Below, piece by piece: positions 45,228 through 54,221 of a stretch of 64,000 bases of DNA. Both the position numbers and the translations under genes were made by a program. Under the pieces are notes generated by a model. The model was not told where the DNA came from. It saw only the letters and a program-made list of their open reading frames with translations, and searched no databases. The first letter of the stretch is position 1, and every line of letters starts with the position of its first letter. Source of the stretch: Ruegeria arenilitoris (lineage in GTDB: Bacteria > Pseudomonadota > Alphaproteobacteria > Rhodobacterales > Rhodobacteraceae); NCBI RefSeq assembly GCF_013030985.1, contig NZ_WPYP01000002.1:1-64000 (forward strand). Reading direction: 5' to 3'.

Positions 45228-46349
45228 ATGAGCGACGACACCCCAACCCCGGATCAGGCCCCCGGAGCGCCACACCCGCGCGAAACCCAGCACCTGTTTG
45301 GACAGGCCGAGGCCGAGCAGGCGTTTCTGAGCGCTTACACCTCGGACCGACTGCATCATGGCTGGCTTCTGACCGGCCCGCGTGGGGTGGGTAAAGCAAC
45401 GCTGGCCTGGCGGATCGCCCGTTTTCTGCTGGCAACGCCACCGGCTGAGGACGATGGGCTGTTCGGCGCTCCGCCGCCGCCTGAGTCGCTGGAGATTGAT
45501 CCCGACCATCCCGTCGCGCACCGTATTCTGGCTGGTGCCGAGCCGGGCCTTGCGGGCATCACCCGTTCGCTGAACGATCAGGGGCGGCTGCGCAACGAAA
45601 TCGTGGTCGACGACATCCGCAAGCTTGGGAAGTTCTTCGGCCTATCCTCGGCGGATGGCGGTCGCCGGGTTGTGATCGTGGATTCGGCGGACGAAATGAA
45701 TGTCAGCGCAGCCAATGCGTTGCTGAAAATGCTCGAAGAACCGCCCGCGCGCACGACACTGCTGCTGATCTCGCACCAGCCGTCGCGTCTGTTGCCGACG
45801 ATCCGGTCGCGCTGTCGCACCCTGCGGCTGTCGCCGTTGGGGGCCGAGGACATGCAGGCTGCGCTCTCCCAAACCGGTTCCGAACTGCCCGTCCAAACAG
45901 ATCACCTGGCCGCACTGGCCGCAGGGTCTGTGGGTGATGCGGTGCGGCTGATCAATCTGGGTGGGATGGAGACTTACGCCGAGCTGATCGCCATTCTGGG
46001 TACCCTGCCCCGGATGGACCGTCAGCGCGCACTGGCCCTGGCCGAGGCCGCCGCCCAGCGCGGTGCGGCGGACCGGTTCGAGCTGCTGTTGACCCTGATC
46101 GACGTCGCCCTGTCGCGCCTTGCGCTGACCGGTGCAACCGGTGCGCCACCCAGCCCCGAGGCTGCCCCGAATGAGGCTGAAACGCTGGCGCGCCTGTCCA
46201 CCTCTCCGCATCAGGCTCGCCAATGGGCCGAGGTCTCGGCGACAATCACAGCCCGCGCGCGACATGGTCAGGCGGTGAACCTTGACCCTGCCGCTCTGGT
46301 CCTAGATACGGTGTTCAAGATACAGGAAACCGCCGGTCAGAGCAGATGA
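45228..46349 (+). CDS. holB: DNA polymerase III subunit delta'
   Basis: The 373-residue clamp-loader subunit has an AAA+ domain with GPRGVGKATLAWRIARFLL (Walker A region), VVIVDSADEMNVSAANALLK (Walker B and following helix) and PSRLLPTIRSRCRTL (sensor/SRC region). It helps load the sliding clamp at replication forks. The zinc-binding cysteines seen in many clamp-loader subunits are not evident. It overlaps tatD by 4 bp. Confidence 0.92.
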   Translation: MSDDTPTPDQAPGAPHPRETQHLFGQAEAEQAFLSAYTSDRLHHGWLLTGPRGVGKATLAWRIARFLLATPPAEDDGLFGAPPPPESLEIDPDHPVAHRILAGAEPGLAGITRSLNDQGRLRNEIVVDDIRKLGKFFGLSSADGGRRVVIVDSADEMNVSAANALLKMLEEPPARTTLLLISHQPSRLLPTIRSRCRTLRLSPLGAEDMQAALSQTGSELPVQTDHLAALAAGSVGDAVRLINLGGMETYAELIAILGTLPRMDRQRALALAEAAAQRGAADRFELLLTLIDVALSRLALTGATGAPPSPEAAPNEAETLARLSTSPHQARQWAEVSATITARARHGQAVNLDPAALVLDTVFKIQETAGQSR

Positions 46350-47152
46350 GCGACACCCCCCAGATCACCGACAGCCATTGCCATCTGGACTTCCCCGACT
46401 TCGAGGGGCAACTGCACCAGATCATCGCCAACGCCGCCGAGGCAGGCGTGACCCGCATGGTCACGATCTGCACGCGCCTGCGCAACGAACCCACCGTCCG
46501 CGCAATTGCCGAGGCCCACGCACCCGTCTTCTATGCCGCCGGCACCCACCCCATGAGCGCGGCGGATGAACCGATGGCAACCGTTGACGAACTGGTCGCG
46601 CTGTCTCAGCACCCCAAATTCGTGGGCATTGGTGAAACCGGGCTGGATTACCACTACACCGCCGACAGCGCCGAGGTGCAAAAGCAATCGCTGCGCATCC
46701 ATATCGAGGCCGCCCAGCGCACCGGCCTACCCCTGATCATTCACGCGCGTGCCGCAGACGATGATATGGCGCGTATTCTGTCCGAGGAACACCGCAACGC
46801 GCCCTACTCCTGCGTGATGCACTGCTTTTCGTCCTCGGCGGAACTGGCCAAAGCCGCGCTGGACCTGGGGTTTTACCTGTCCATGTCCGGCATCGCCGCC
46901 TTCCCCAAAAGTCAGGAACTGCGCGATATCTTCGCTGCTGCCCCGGTTGACCGCGTATTGGTGGAAACCGACGCGCCCTATCTGGCCCCGCCCCCCTATC
47001 GCGGCAAACGCAACGAGCCGGCCTATACCGCCCACACCGCCCGCAAAGGGGCCGAGGTATTCGGCATGGGCTTTGCCGATTTCGCCGCCCAGACGCAGGC
47101 CAATTTCGACCGGCTGTTCACCAAAGCCGCAACCTACAAGGCAGCCGCATGA
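46346..47152 (+). CDS. tatD: TatD-family DNase / metal-dependent hydrolase
   Basis: The 268-residue TIM-barrel hydrolase shows all TatD signatures: TDSHCHLDF at the N-terminus, GIGETGLDYHY near residue 93, CFSSSAELAK, and VETDAPYLAPPPYRGK near 211. Family members are metal-dependent exonucleases acting on single-stranded DNA or RNA. The start overlaps holB (ATGA) and the end overlaps the MBL gene (ATGA). Confidence 0.93.
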   Translation: MSDTPQITDSHCHLDFPDFEGQLHQIIANAAEAGVTRMVTICTRLRNEPTVRAIAEAHAPVFYAAGTHPMSAADEPMATVDELVALSQHPKFVGIGETGLDYHYTADSAEVQKQSLRIHIEAAQRTGLPLIIHARAADDDMARILSEEHRNAPYSCVMHCFSSSAELAKAALDLGFYLSMSGIAAFPKSQELRDIFAAAPVDRVLVETDAPYLAPPPYRGKRNEPAYTAHTARKGAEVFGMGFADFAAQTQANFDRLFTKAATYKAAA

Positions 47153-47946
47153 CCGAGCTGCGCTGCACCATCCTCGGCTGCGGCTCTTCCGGCGGTGTGC
47201 CCCGGCTGGGTGGGCATTGGGGCGCGTGTGATCCGAACAACCCCCGAAACATCCGCCGCCGCTGTTCGATGCTGGTGGAGCGCGACGGCCCCGAGGGCAC
47301 CACATCTGTCCTGATCGACACCACGCCAGATATGCGCAGCCAGTTGCTGAGCACCGGCACCGGGCGGCTGGACGGTGTAGTCTACACGCACAGCCACGCG
47401 GACCATGTTCATGGCATCGACGACCTGCGCATGATTGTCTTCAACATGAAAACGCGCGTTCCCGTCTGGGCGGATGGGGACACCCAAAACGACCTGTTGG
47501 GGCGGTTCGGATATGCCTTCATTCAGCCCGAAAGCTCTCCGTACCCGCCGATCCTGGACCTGAAGACCATCGACGGCCCGTTCGAGATCGACGGCCCCGG
47601 TGGTCCGATCCCGTTTCATCCGTTCAAGGTCAACCACGGCTCGATCGACTCGCTGGGCTTCAAGATGGGCAAGCTGGTCTATCTGCCGGACGTGGCCGAA
47701 TTCTACGACGACTCCTGGCCTTTGTTGGAGGGGTTGGACTGTCTGGTCATCGACGCCCTGCGCCGGTCACCGCACCCCACCCACGCGCATCTGGAAAAGA
47801 CGCTGGGATGGATCGACCAGTTGAAACCCAAACGTGCGGTTCTGACCAACATGCATATCGACCTCGACTATGCCACGGTCGAATCTGAGACCGCCAGTCA
47901 CATCACCCCGGCCTATGACGGCATGGTGATCCGTCAGGCTCTTTAG
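47149..47946 (+). CDS. MBL-fold metallo-hydrolase (PhnP-like)
   Basis: The 265-residue beta-lactamase-fold protein has the metal motif THSHADHVHGID and further ligands in KVNHGSID and LTNMHIDLDY. The N-terminal CTILGCGSSGGVPR is typical of the COG1235/PhnP-type phosphodiesterases often placed after tatD. PhnP itself acts on cyclic ribose phosphates, but function of this branch is not settled. It overlaps tatD by 4 bp. Confidence 0.9.
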   Translation: MTELRCTILGCGSSGGVPRLGGHWGACDPNNPRNIRRRCSMLVERDGPEGTTSVLIDTTPDMRSQLLSTGTGRLDGVVYTHSHADHVHGIDDLRMIVFNMKTRVPVWADGDTQNDLLGRFGYAFIQPESSPYPPILDLKTIDGPFEIDGPGGPIPFHPFKVNHGSIDSLGFKMGKLVYLPDVAEFYDDSWPLLEGLDCLVIDALRRSPHPTHAHLEKTLGWIDQLKPKRAVLTNMHIDLDYATVESETASHITPAYDGMVIRQAL

Positions 47947-47988
47947 AACGCTGCGGATGCGGCCTGCGATATCCCCCGGGGTGGCAAG

Positions 47989-48921
47989 ATGCTGCAAAAT
48001 CTGATCGACGTCATTCTGCCGGTTTTTCTTGTGATCGGAGCGGGATACACGGCGACACTATTGGGGTACTTTAAAGAGGTCCATGTAGACGGCCTGATGA
48101 AGTTCACCCAAGGGTTCGCCATCCCCTGCCTGCTGTTTCTGGCCATCGCGCATCTGGACCTGAGCGCCAGCTTCGACCCCCGACTGTTGGCCAGCTTTTA
48201 TACGGCGGCGGCACTGTGTTTCACGGCCGGCCTGGTCGGTGCCCGCCTGATCTTTCGCCGCGAGTGGGAGGATTGTGTCGCCATCGGGTTTTGCTGCCTG
48301 TTCTCGAACTCGGTGCTACTGGGCCTGCCGATTACCGAACGCGCCTACGGGCCCGGAAACCTGTCCGGCAACTACGCGATCATCGCCTTCCACGCCCCGT
48401 TTTGCTATGCCGTCGGCATCACCGTGATGGAGGTGGTTCGTAACCGGGGCAACGGTGGCACACTTATGGTGCGGTCGGTCCTGACGGCCATGTTCCGCAA
48501 CGCCCTGATCCTTGGCATCGCGTTGGGTTTTGTCGTCAACCTGTCCGGAATAGGCGTGCCATCAGTAGTGGACGAAGCGCTTGGCCTCATTACCCGCGCC
48601 GCCCTTCCCGGAGCCCTGTTTGCGTTGGGCGGTGTACTGGTCAAATACAAGCCCGAGGGCGACCTGCGTGCGATTGTCTATGTCTGCGCCATTTCGCTGA
48701 TGCTGCACCCCAGCCTCGTGTGGCTGTTTGGTACGACGGTGGGCTTGCCGCAGGACCTGTTCCGCTCGGGCGTTCTGACCGCAGCAATGGCCCCCGGTTT
48801 TAACGCTTATATCTTTGCCAGCATGTATGGCCGGGCCAAAAGGGTCGCGGCATCGTCCGTACTGGTCGGGACGGCAGCTTCCATCCTAACGGTCTGGTTC
48901 TGGCTGACACTTTTGGGCTGA
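47989..48921 (+). CDS. AEC-family transporter
   Basis: The 310-residue membrane protein has about ten hydrophobic segments in two repeats, beginning LPVFLVIGAGYTATLLGYF and with FAIPCLLFLAIA and ALPGALFALGGVLVKYK, as in the auxin efflux carrier family. Members move organic anions such as malate or malonate; substrate here is unknown. It stands alone 42 bp after the MBL gene. Confidence 0.88.
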   Translation: MLQNLIDVILPVFLVIGAGYTATLLGYFKEVHVDGLMKFTQGFAIPCLLFLAIAHLDLSASFDPRLLASFYTAAALCFTAGLVGARLIFRREWEDCVAIGFCCLFSNSVLLGLPITERAYGPGNLSGNYAIIAFHAPFCYAVGITVMEVVRNRGNGGTLMVRSVLTAMFRNALILGIALGFVVNLSGIGVPSVVDEALGLITRAALPGALFALGGVLVKYKPEGDLRAIVYVCAISLMLHPSLVWLFGTTVGLPQDLFRSGVLTAAMAPGFNAYIFASMYGRAKRVAASSVLVGTAASILTVWFWLTLLG

Positions 48922-48992
48922 TGTTGGGACGGATTGGATTGACTTTGGCACGTCAGGGAACACCTATCGGGAAAGAACACAGGATCAAGTAG

Positions 48993-49691
48993 ATGCCTCA
49001 CGCCCTCATAGTTGCCCATGGCCAACCGTCTGAGCCGATCCCGGCAGAACAGGCGTTGGCCGCCTACGCCGCCGAGGTGGAAGCCCTTTGTGACGGCGTG
49101 ACCGTTCGCTCAGCTACTCTGGCCGCTCCGGGCGTATTCGAGCAGCGCGTGTCACAGCTGCCGGATGATGCTGTGATCTATCCGCTGTTCATGGCCAAAG
49201 GGTGGTTCGTAACCGGTGCCCTACCCAAACGTCTTGCCGGGCGAAACCTGCGTATACTCGATCCGCTGGGGGTTGATGCCGACCTGCCAAGCCTGGTCGC
49301 GGCCGCTCTGCGTGATACGCTGAACGAATGCCAATGGACCCCAGAGGAAACCGATCTTGTGTTGGCCGCCCACGGATCCGGCCGCAGCCGCAACCCATCT
49401 TCGGTTGCCCGCGCCTTTGCGACTGACTTGGCGCAACACCTGACATTCAAGTCGATGCGTCTGGGCTTTGTAGAAGAGCCGCCCTCCATTGCAGAAGCCG
49501 CAGCTGGGCTGTCGGCTCAGGCGCTGTGTCTGCCGTATTTCGCATGCCACGGCGGCCATGTGCTTGAGGACGTTCCGCAAGAGTTGAACGCGGCAGCGTT
49601 CCAGGGCCAAGTGATGCCCGTGGTCGGAGAGCTGCCCCGGATCAAGCACCACATAGCAACCACCCTGTCCCGTCTTTTCCACGAGACATGA
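48993..49691 (+). CDS. CbiX/SirB-like chelatase-family protein
   Basis: The 232-residue protein resembles the class II chelatase fold. Both halves carry the typical strand ending in a histidine (ALIVAHGQPSEP at the start, LVLAAHGSGRSRNPS in the middle), and PYFACHGGHVLEDVP lies near residue 180. Classic family members insert cobalt or iron into sirohydrochlorin. The match is to the general fold; there are no cobalamin or siroheme genes nearby, so the role is open. Confidence 0.7.
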   Translation: MPHALIVAHGQPSEPIPAEQALAAYAAEVEALCDGVTVRSATLAAPGVFEQRVSQLPDDAVIYPLFMAKGWFVTGALPKRLAGRNLRILDPLGVDADLPSLVAAALRDTLNECQWTPEETDLVLAAHGSGRSRNPSSVARAFATDLAQHLTFKSMRLGFVEEPPSIAEAAAGLSAQALCLPYFACHGGHVLEDVPQELNAAAFQGQVMPVVGELPRIKHHIATTLSRLFHET

Positions 49692-49757
49692 CCGACCGAG
49701 AAGCTGCAGGGTTTGACGCAACCGGGGCTACCCTAAAGTAATCTCGGAAGCGCCTCT

Positions 49758-50747
49758 CTATCGCTGCCCCACAAGCGCCGAGTAAAGGCAGTGGCGCGAC
49801 CTGCCCTTTCTTTTGGCTTCATACAGCGCCAAGTCCGCCGCATTCAGGATCTCAGCGGCTTTGGGGGGCTTGAACTGAGTGGACAAAGCGGTTCCGATAC
49901 TGGCAGAGATCCGGCAGATATTGTCTTCGAACTCCATCGGCTTTCGCAACCGGTCTACGAGGCGGGCCGCAATTGCAGACAGAACAGATTCGTCCGACAA
50001 ACCTTTGAAAATTATAACAAACTCATCCCCACCAACGCGCGCAACCGTGTCATCGTTGCGGGTCTCTTCCACCATGATCCGGGCAGCCTGTTGCAGCACA
50101 TAGTCCCCCGCGGCGTGCCCGTACTGATCGTTGACCGATTTGAAGAAATCCAGATCCAGATGCATCAGGGCAAACGGGGAATTCCCAGAGATCAGATGCC
50201 CCAACAACACATCCATCGCGCGCCGGTTTTTAAGCCCAGTCAGCATGTCGGTAAAGGCTTGCTCTTCGGCTGCCAACATCGCCCCTTGCAGCCGCAGGTT
50301 CAGCGACCGCGAGGCCTCCATCGCGGCGGATTTGGCCTCGACCAGGTACAGCAATTCGATGGCCAGATCGGTGCCCGAGAAATCCGCACTGGTCAGGGCA
50401 TAGTCGCGCACCGCATCCAGAATCGAGATACCAAAGGACAGGTTGATGACCGCCCCCTTCCCCTGCGGCAGAGGGGCGATCAGCCCTTTCAGCGCCGTGC
50501 GTGGCGTGTCATGAAGCTTGAGGTGAAGCTTGGCCCCGGCGAGCGACATCAGCGCCGACAGCGTCGTCACGGCGCGCGGTCGAACCAGTTCGAAGACCTC
50601 CAGAAAGTCTTTTCCGGCCATCGGCTGATCAGGGCGCAGTTTTTGCAATGTCGGTCCAACGCGCAATATGCGCCCGTTATCGTCCACCAGCACAAACATC
50701 GGACACAGCGTTTCCAAAAGCGCCGCCAGATCACCGGTTTCCATCAT
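49758..50747 (-). CDS. Diguanylate cyclase with HNOBA-like sensor region
   Basis: The 329-residue protein has an N-terminal region resembling the heme-NO-binding-associated domain (FVLVDDNGRILRVGPTL, FELVRPRA), a helical linker and a C-terminal GGDEF domain (about 160-329). The active-site loop is intact (RVGGDEF) and an RxxD product-inhibition site (RNDD) lies five residues before it, so it should make c-di-GMP. The ATG overlaps the stop of the H-NOX-like gene (ATGA), a common pairing in which the H-NOX protein controls the cyclase. Confidence 0.88.
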   Translation of the reverse strand: MMETGDLAALLETLCPMFVLVDDNGRILRVGPTLQKLRPDQPMAGKDFLEVFELVRPRAVTTLSALMSLAGAKLHLKLHDTPRTALKGLIAPLPQGKGAVINLSFGISILDAVRDYALTSADFSGTDLAIELLYLVEAKSAAMEASRSLNLRLQGAMLAAEEQAFTDMLTGLKNRRAMDVLLGHLISGNSPFALMHLDLDFFKSVNDQYGHAAGDYVLQQAARIMVEETRNDDTVARVGGDEFVIIFKGLSDESVLSAIAARLVDRLRKPMEFEDNICRISASIGTALSTQFKPPKAAEILNAADLALYEAKRKGRSRHCLYSALVGQR

Positions 50748-51331
50748 GTTTTTCGCGCCCCCAGATCGAAATGACGCCCTTCGGAAAATGCGCTTTCAAC
50801 AAGAACAATCGAGATGACCTCAGCCTCACCTTCCTGCCCGTCATGGGACAGTATCGCCAAAGCTCCGTAGTCATCGGCCATGGCGCGCAAAACCCCGACC
50901 ATCACACTGGAATAGCCGGGCAGACCTGGGTGGCAGAACAACTGGTATTCCGTTGGCGCCATCTCTCTCAGCTCCAGTGCTGGCAGGCTGAGGTCCGAAA
51001 CGGCCAGCCGCACCCGGTCGGACAGATCGTCAAGCGAATGCAGAAACTCGACATAGGTGACACCGCCAAAGCGCAACAGCCGCCGCAAATCCTCCATGTT
51101 GGGATGAGAAACCAGATAGGTCCCCAGATCCTCAAGGATTTCGGCGCGCGGGCGGTTCAGGTCAACACACAGCGCGTTCAGAACCCGAATGGTCATGTCA
51201 TCGTCATAGACCAGCATGGCCTCAAACTCGACAAATCCAAGTTCGGCGGCCTCGGTTACGCGCAGCCAGCACGATTGTCCGTAAGTCGCGCATACAAAAG
51301 ACTGTACCGCCCGATTGATCAGACCATGCAT
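50744..51331 (-). CDS. H-NOX-like protein lacking the usual heme ligands
   Basis: The 195-residue protein matches the heme-NO/O2-binding fold: MHGLINRAVQSFV at the start, FGGVTYVEFLHSLDDL in the middle. The open frame reaches a TTG at 51373, but ATG 51331 gives the usual family start and has GGGG upstream. Where canonical proteins have the proximal heme histidine (LDxxHxxL), this one has serine (S104 in LDDLSDRV), and the YxSxR heme-propionate motif is replaced (FCHPGLPG). It may bind no heme. It is translationally coupled to the diguanylate cyclase downstream, so it is probably a partner sensor for another signal. Confidence 0.8.
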   Translation of the reverse strand: MHGLINRAVQSFVCATYGQSCWLRVTEAAELGFVEFEAMLVYDDDMTIRVLNALCVDLNRPRAEILEDLGTYLVSHPNMEDLRRLLRFGGVTYVEFLHSLDDLSDRVRLAVSDLSLPALELREMAPTEYQLFCHPGLPGYSSVMVGVLRAMADDYGALAILSHDGQEGEAEVISIVLVESAFSEGRHFDLGARKT

Positions 51332-51452
51332 GAGATGCCCCAGATTGGTTTCTGCACCAATCTGGCCTGACAATCCTTAACAAACCCCCAATACAGCCGG
51401 TGAGATACCCACATTCTGATCAAGTTTCACACTGGAAGCCACTGACAGAAAA

Positions 51453-53012
51453 CTAGAAATCCGTCGGTGCCCCGCCTTCGGCCTTCCGGCGGGTGACAAA
51501 TTCGGCCAGTTCCTCGCGGATACCTTCATCCATCGCCGGTGGTTCAAAGCTGGTGATGATTTCCTTGAACATGTGATGCGCCCGTTCGGCCGTCCAGATA
51601 CCGCCCGCAACGTTCCAGCCTTCGTAGTTTCTCCAGTCGCTGAGGAAAGGCTGGTAAAACGCCGTGGAGTATCGATCCTGCGTGTGCTGAACGCCAAAGA
51701 AATGACCATCATTGCCAACCGCGCGGATCGCATCCAGAGCGATCTCATCTGGCCCGGTCGCCGTTACCTCTGGCTGCATATAGCGTTGAATTTGCTGCAG
51801 GATTTCGCAATCCATGATGAATTTTTCAGGGCTGGCGATCAGCCCGCCCTCAAGCCATCCCGCCGCGTGATAGACCATGTTGGTGCCCGACTGGACGGCC
51901 GCCCACAAAGAGTTCGACGTCTCCCACACTGACTGCCCATCAGGCACGTTGGCCGCACACACCCCCGATGACCGCATTGGCAAGCCGTAATACCGCGCCA
52001 TTTGCCCGGTCATCTGAGTCGACCGCATATATTCCGGCGTTCCAAAGGCCGGTGCCCCCGACTTCATGTCCACATTCGACGTGAACGTCCCGATCACGCA
52101 GGGAATTCCCGGACGGACATATTGGAACAGAGCAATTGCACACAGCGCCTCGGCCAGAGATTGCGCCACAGCCCCGGCCATCGTCACCGGGGCCATCGCC
52201 CCGGCCAAGGTGAACGGAGTTACCACGATCGCCTGCCCCCGACGTGCCAGGCGCAAACAGCCGTCGATCATCGGGTGATCGTGTTTCAGCGGCGAGGTCG
52301 AGTTGATGTTGGTGTACATCCGCGGCGTGGATTCGAACTCTTCATGGCTCAGGCCGCCCGCGATTCTGACCATCTCCATCACGTCTTCGACGCGTTCCTT
52401 GCCCAGCGAATAGGCGTGCATCGCCTTGTCGGTCAAAGTGAGTTTATCGTACAGGACATCCAGATGCCGGACGCTGGCGTGGATATCGACCGGCTCGACC
52501 GGGTAGCCCCCGGCAAAGTGGATACAGTTGAAATACTGCGTCAGTTTCAACAGATTCCGACACATCTCACGACTGCCGGGTACCTTGGTGCCGATCTCCA
52601 TGTCCCAGTAGTTTGGCGGAGACGACACGTTGCCGAACAACATGGTCCGGCCACCGATTTCAATCGTCCGGTCGGGGTTACGTGGCGTGATGGTAAAACG
52701 CGATGGCGCTTTGGCCACCATCTCCATGACGAAGTCCCGACCCATGCGGATATTACTGCCGTCGATTGTACATCCGGCTTGGCGCAAGATGCCGATGGCC
52801 TCTTCGTTGTAAAACTCGATCCCGATCTCTTCGAGGATACGCATGGCGCCGTCATGGATCGCCTCGATCCCCGCCTGATCCAGTGGTTCGGTCGGATTGT
52901 CGATATTGATCGGAGGGCTCCACGGCATCTGATCGATCACCGCACTGCCCCTGCGTTCAGCAGCGCCGGCACGTCCCCCACTGCGACGTCTGCGCGTTTT
53001 CGTGTCAGCCAT
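51453..53012 (-). CDS. MttB superfamily methyltransferase (non-pyrrolysine)
   Basis: The 519-residue protein belongs to the trimethylamine methyltransferase superfamily (DGAMRILEEIGIEFYNEEA, GAVAQSLAEALCAI, SNSLWAAVQSGTNMVYHAAGWLEGGL). There is no in-frame amber codon, so it is of the non-pyrrolysine type, whose known members demethylate quaternary amines such as glycine betaine. Start 53012 (MADTKTRRRR) has GGAGG upstream. The N-terminus is strongly basic. No corrinoid protein gene is adjacent, so partner and substrate are unknown. Confidence 0.88.
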   Translation of the reverse strand: MADTKTRRRRSGGRAGAAERRGSAVIDQMPWSPPINIDNPTEPLDQAGIEAIHDGAMRILEEIGIEFYNEEAIGILRQAGCTIDGSNIRMGRDFVMEMVAKAPSRFTITPRNPDRTIEIGGRTMLFGNVSSPPNYWDMEIGTKVPGSREMCRNLLKLTQYFNCIHFAGGYPVEPVDIHASVRHLDVLYDKLTLTDKAMHAYSLGKERVEDVMEMVRIAGGLSHEEFESTPRMYTNINSTSPLKHDHPMIDGCLRLARRGQAIVVTPFTLAGAMAPVTMAGAVAQSLAEALCAIALFQYVRPGIPCVIGTFTSNVDMKSGAPAFGTPEYMRSTQMTGQMARYYGLPMRSSGVCAANVPDGQSVWETSNSLWAAVQSGTNMVYHAAGWLEGGLIASPEKFIMDCEILQQIQRYMQPEVTATGPDEIALDAIRAVGNDGHFFGVQHTQDRYSTAFYQPFLSDWRNYEGWNVAGGIWTAERAHHMFKEIITSFEPPAMDEGIREELAEFVTRRKAEGGAPTDF

Positions 53013-53131
53013 TTGATCCTCCGGAACTTGCTTTATCCCATGCAAGCCCCGAAGGCGGGTGTCTGGCCGCTCTGTCTGCGACAGTCTATGTCGGTTTCTT
53101 ATTCCGATGCGCCGAAATTGACCGCCGGCGA

Positions 53132-53824
53132 TCAGTTTTTGGACAGCCAGTCGGGAATATGCCCGATATCCGGCAGCACGACATCCGCCATCGGTGCCAG
53201 CGCTTCCGCCGGAGCCATTCCCGTGAGGACACCGATGGTGGTCATCCCGGCGGCACGTCCGGCCTGCAGGTCATGCAAGCTGTCTCCGACCATCGCGACC
53301 CGGTCCGGGTCCACGCCCACATGAGTTGCAAAGGCCAGCAATTGCCCGGGACCGGGCTTGAACCCGTGGCCACTGTCATAGCCAGCGACAAAGTCGAAAT
53401 GATCGCGAATCCCGACCGAGGCCAGATGCTGCAGCGCGGGCATCTCTCCGTCATTTGTTGCCACGCCAAGCTTGAACCCGGCCTGCCGCAACCCTTCGAG
53501 AAAAGGCTCTAACGGAACCGCCTGCGCCTGCGGGGCCGAGGCCGATTCGGCGTTCAGCACATCGATCAGCTCGTCCTGCGTCATATCCGGCAAATGCGGA
53601 GCGAGGTCCTCGGCGATTTCTTCGACCGTACCAGCGATGACGATGCTGTCTTCAGAATAGGTGACCTGTTCCAGATCGAACCCGATAACCCGCCCCAGTT
53701 CGGCGGCGCGCACGTGGTCACCATCGGCCAGACGCAACACCATGTTGCGCCCAAACGCGCCCCAGGTATTGGCAAAATCAAACAAGGTTCCGTCCTTGTC
53801 GAACAGGATTGCGTCGATGGGCAT
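53132..53824 (-). CDS. HAD-family hydrolase (phosphoglycolate phosphatase-like)
   Basis: The 230-residue protein has all HAD motifs: DKDGTLFDF (motif I nucleophile), LGVATNDGE (motif II), KPGPGQLLAFA (motif III Lys) and VGDSLHDLQAGRAAG (motif IV). The helical cap and length suit Gph-type phosphatases, but substrate cannot be read. The frame is open to 53932; ATG 53824 (MPIDAIL) starts the domain correctly and has GGAG upstream. Confidence 0.88.
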   Translation of the reverse strand: MPIDAILFDKDGTLFDFANTWGAFGRNMVLRLADGDHVRAAELGRVIGFDLEQVTYSEDSIVIAGTVEEIAEDLAPHLPDMTQDELIDVLNAESASAPQAQAVPLEPFLEGLRQAGFKLGVATNDGEMPALQHLASVGIRDHFDFVAGYDSGHGFKPGPGQLLAFATHVGVDPDRVAMVGDSLHDLQAGRAAGMTTIGVLTGMAPAEALAPMADVVLPDIGHIPDWLSKN

Positions 53825-53849
53825 TGAATGCTCCTGCAAGGTTGTTGGA

Positions 53850-54134
53850 TCAGGTCCAGTGAACGTCGGCGCCACCGGACAACACCGCACGGGCCTGACC
53901 GGGCTGATCATAGGGCACGGAGTTAGCGTCACAGAAAGCGATCACCCACGAATCGTCAAGCATTAGAAATTCCAGCACCGATCCCAGAAACTCCGGTTCA
54001 CCCGCCCGGTCGCGCAGGTCCTGCGCCGAGGCGCCCGTAGATCCCAGAAAAATCGGCAGCAATTCGTCGTTACCGACCAGCCAGCCCAGAACATTGAGCG
54101 CCAGCGTTTCTGCAGATTGGGCAGAGATTGACAT
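53850..54134 (-). CDS. DUF3572 family protein
   Basis: This 94-residue, acidic, all-helical protein resembles the DUF3572 family of alphaproteobacteria (SAETLALNVLGWLVGNDELLP, FLGSVLEFLMLDD, VIAFCD). No function is known. It lies 25 bp upstream of the HAD gene in the same direction and is divergent from the PleD-like gene, an arrangement seen in related genomes as far as I recall. Confidence 0.75.
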   Translation of the reverse strand: MSISAQSAETLALNVLGWLVGNDELLPIFLGSTGASAQDLRDRAGEPEFLGSVLEFLMLDDSWVIAFCDANSVPYDQPGQARAVLSGGADVHWT

Positions 54135-54221
54135 AAAATTGCCCCGGATCAGGTCACGGAAAGGGTTTGTTAACCAGACTCATAAACACTTTGGCAACGC
54201 ATGCAATCAATGGTGACTGAT

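Noticed and set aside
51453..53012. Pyrrolysine-dependent trimethylamine methyltransferase
   Set aside because: The frame has no internal amber codon, so the pyrrolysine-type MttB call does not hold.
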